Below are positions 12,215-12,327 of a stretch of DNA of 12,327 nucleotides, piece by piece. Position 1 is the stretch's first letter; every line of letters begins with the position of its first letter. Source of the stretch: an uncultured Selenomonadales bacterium (GTDB lineage Bacteria > Bacillota > Negativicutes > Selenomonadales > Selenomonadaceae); NCBI GenBank assembly GCA_947165405.1, contig CAMVAG010000044.1:1-12327 (forward strand), read 5' to 3'. The notes under the pieces are model-generated. The model ran no database searches. It worked only from the letters and a program-made list of their open reading frames with translations, and was not told the DNA's origin. The position numbers and the translations under genes were made by a program.

Positions 12215-12327
12215 TGAAAGACCGGCCGTCATGGACGACGGCCGCCGGCGTTAAAAACATGGATGTTTTTATAGCCGGTTAAACGCCCTTTCTTTTTGCT
12301 ACTTTTTCTTTGGGCGTGCAAAGAAAA
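12215..12327. repeat. Structured dispersed repeat, copy 2 (cut by window end)
   Basis: A second copy of the element at 9864-9979, same orientation, starting about 30 bases after the fucO stop. Pairing elements are GGCCGTC/GACGGCC (12224-12230 with 12237-12243), CCGGC/GCCGG (12245-12249 with 12274-12278) around TAAAAACAT/ATGTTTTTA (12252-12271), and ACGCCC/GGGCGT (12283-12288 with 12312-12317). The last hairpin is truncated by the window edge. The 12183-12214 stretch before it holds only a weak CTGCT/AGCAG pairing. Confidence 0.8.

Overview
The window looks like ordinary chromosomal DNA of a diderm Firmicute, most likely a Negativicutes (Selenomonadales-like) anaerobe. This placement is an inference. 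It rests on the futalosine-route menaquinone gene mqnC, the anaerobic ribonucleotide reductase activase nrdG, a Firmicutes-style dxs-tlyA order, frequent TTG starts with strong Shine-Dalgarno sites, and a base composition mixing G+C-rich codons with A5T4-type tracts. No rRNA, tRNA, CRISPR array, transposase or phage gene was seen. Coding density is high and no gene-free stretch exceeds 300 bases.

Layout. (1) Positions 1-2492, minus strand: a small secreted protein of unknown role, then dxs (DXP synthase), then the first codons of what looks like tlyA, cut by the window edge. (2) 2493-2645: an intergenic region with a near-consensus promoter for the plus-strand pair nrdG plus a two-helix membrane protein (2646-3430), which ends at an intrinsic terminator. 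(3) 3450-5548, minus strand: mqnC followed by an unrecognised repeat-bearing membrane protein. (4) 5549-5736: a divergent promoter region holding a heptamer-based inverted repeat. (5) 5737-6591, plus strand: a stand-alone rfbD, whose 3' end overlaps the convergent gene by 23 bp. (6) 6569-10936, minus strand: a periplasmic sugar-binding protein (RbsB type), a six-helix NarL-family histidine kinase, its response regulator and a family-1 extracellular solute-binding protein. The last three overlap or abut one another, and no permease or ATPase gene is present. (7) 11031-12182, plus strand: fucO, with a good promoter and an inverted-repeat operator candidate. (8) Two copies of a structured dispersed repeat, at 9864-9979 and 12215-12327.

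How the genes may work together. The clearest functional unit is region 6: two solute-binding proteins of different families, both apparently membrane-anchored and without a lipobox, bracket a two-component system. This suggests ligand sensing rather than transport. The rest is unlinked core metabolism: isoprenoid precursors, menaquinone, dNTP synthesis, dTDP-rhamnose and 1,2-propanediol formation.

The most unusual non-coding content is two repeat families. One is a roughly 115-bp element whose two copies differ by a compensatory base-pair change. The other is a 7-nt-phased repeat that supplies the end of dxs at one locus and the rfbD leader at the other.
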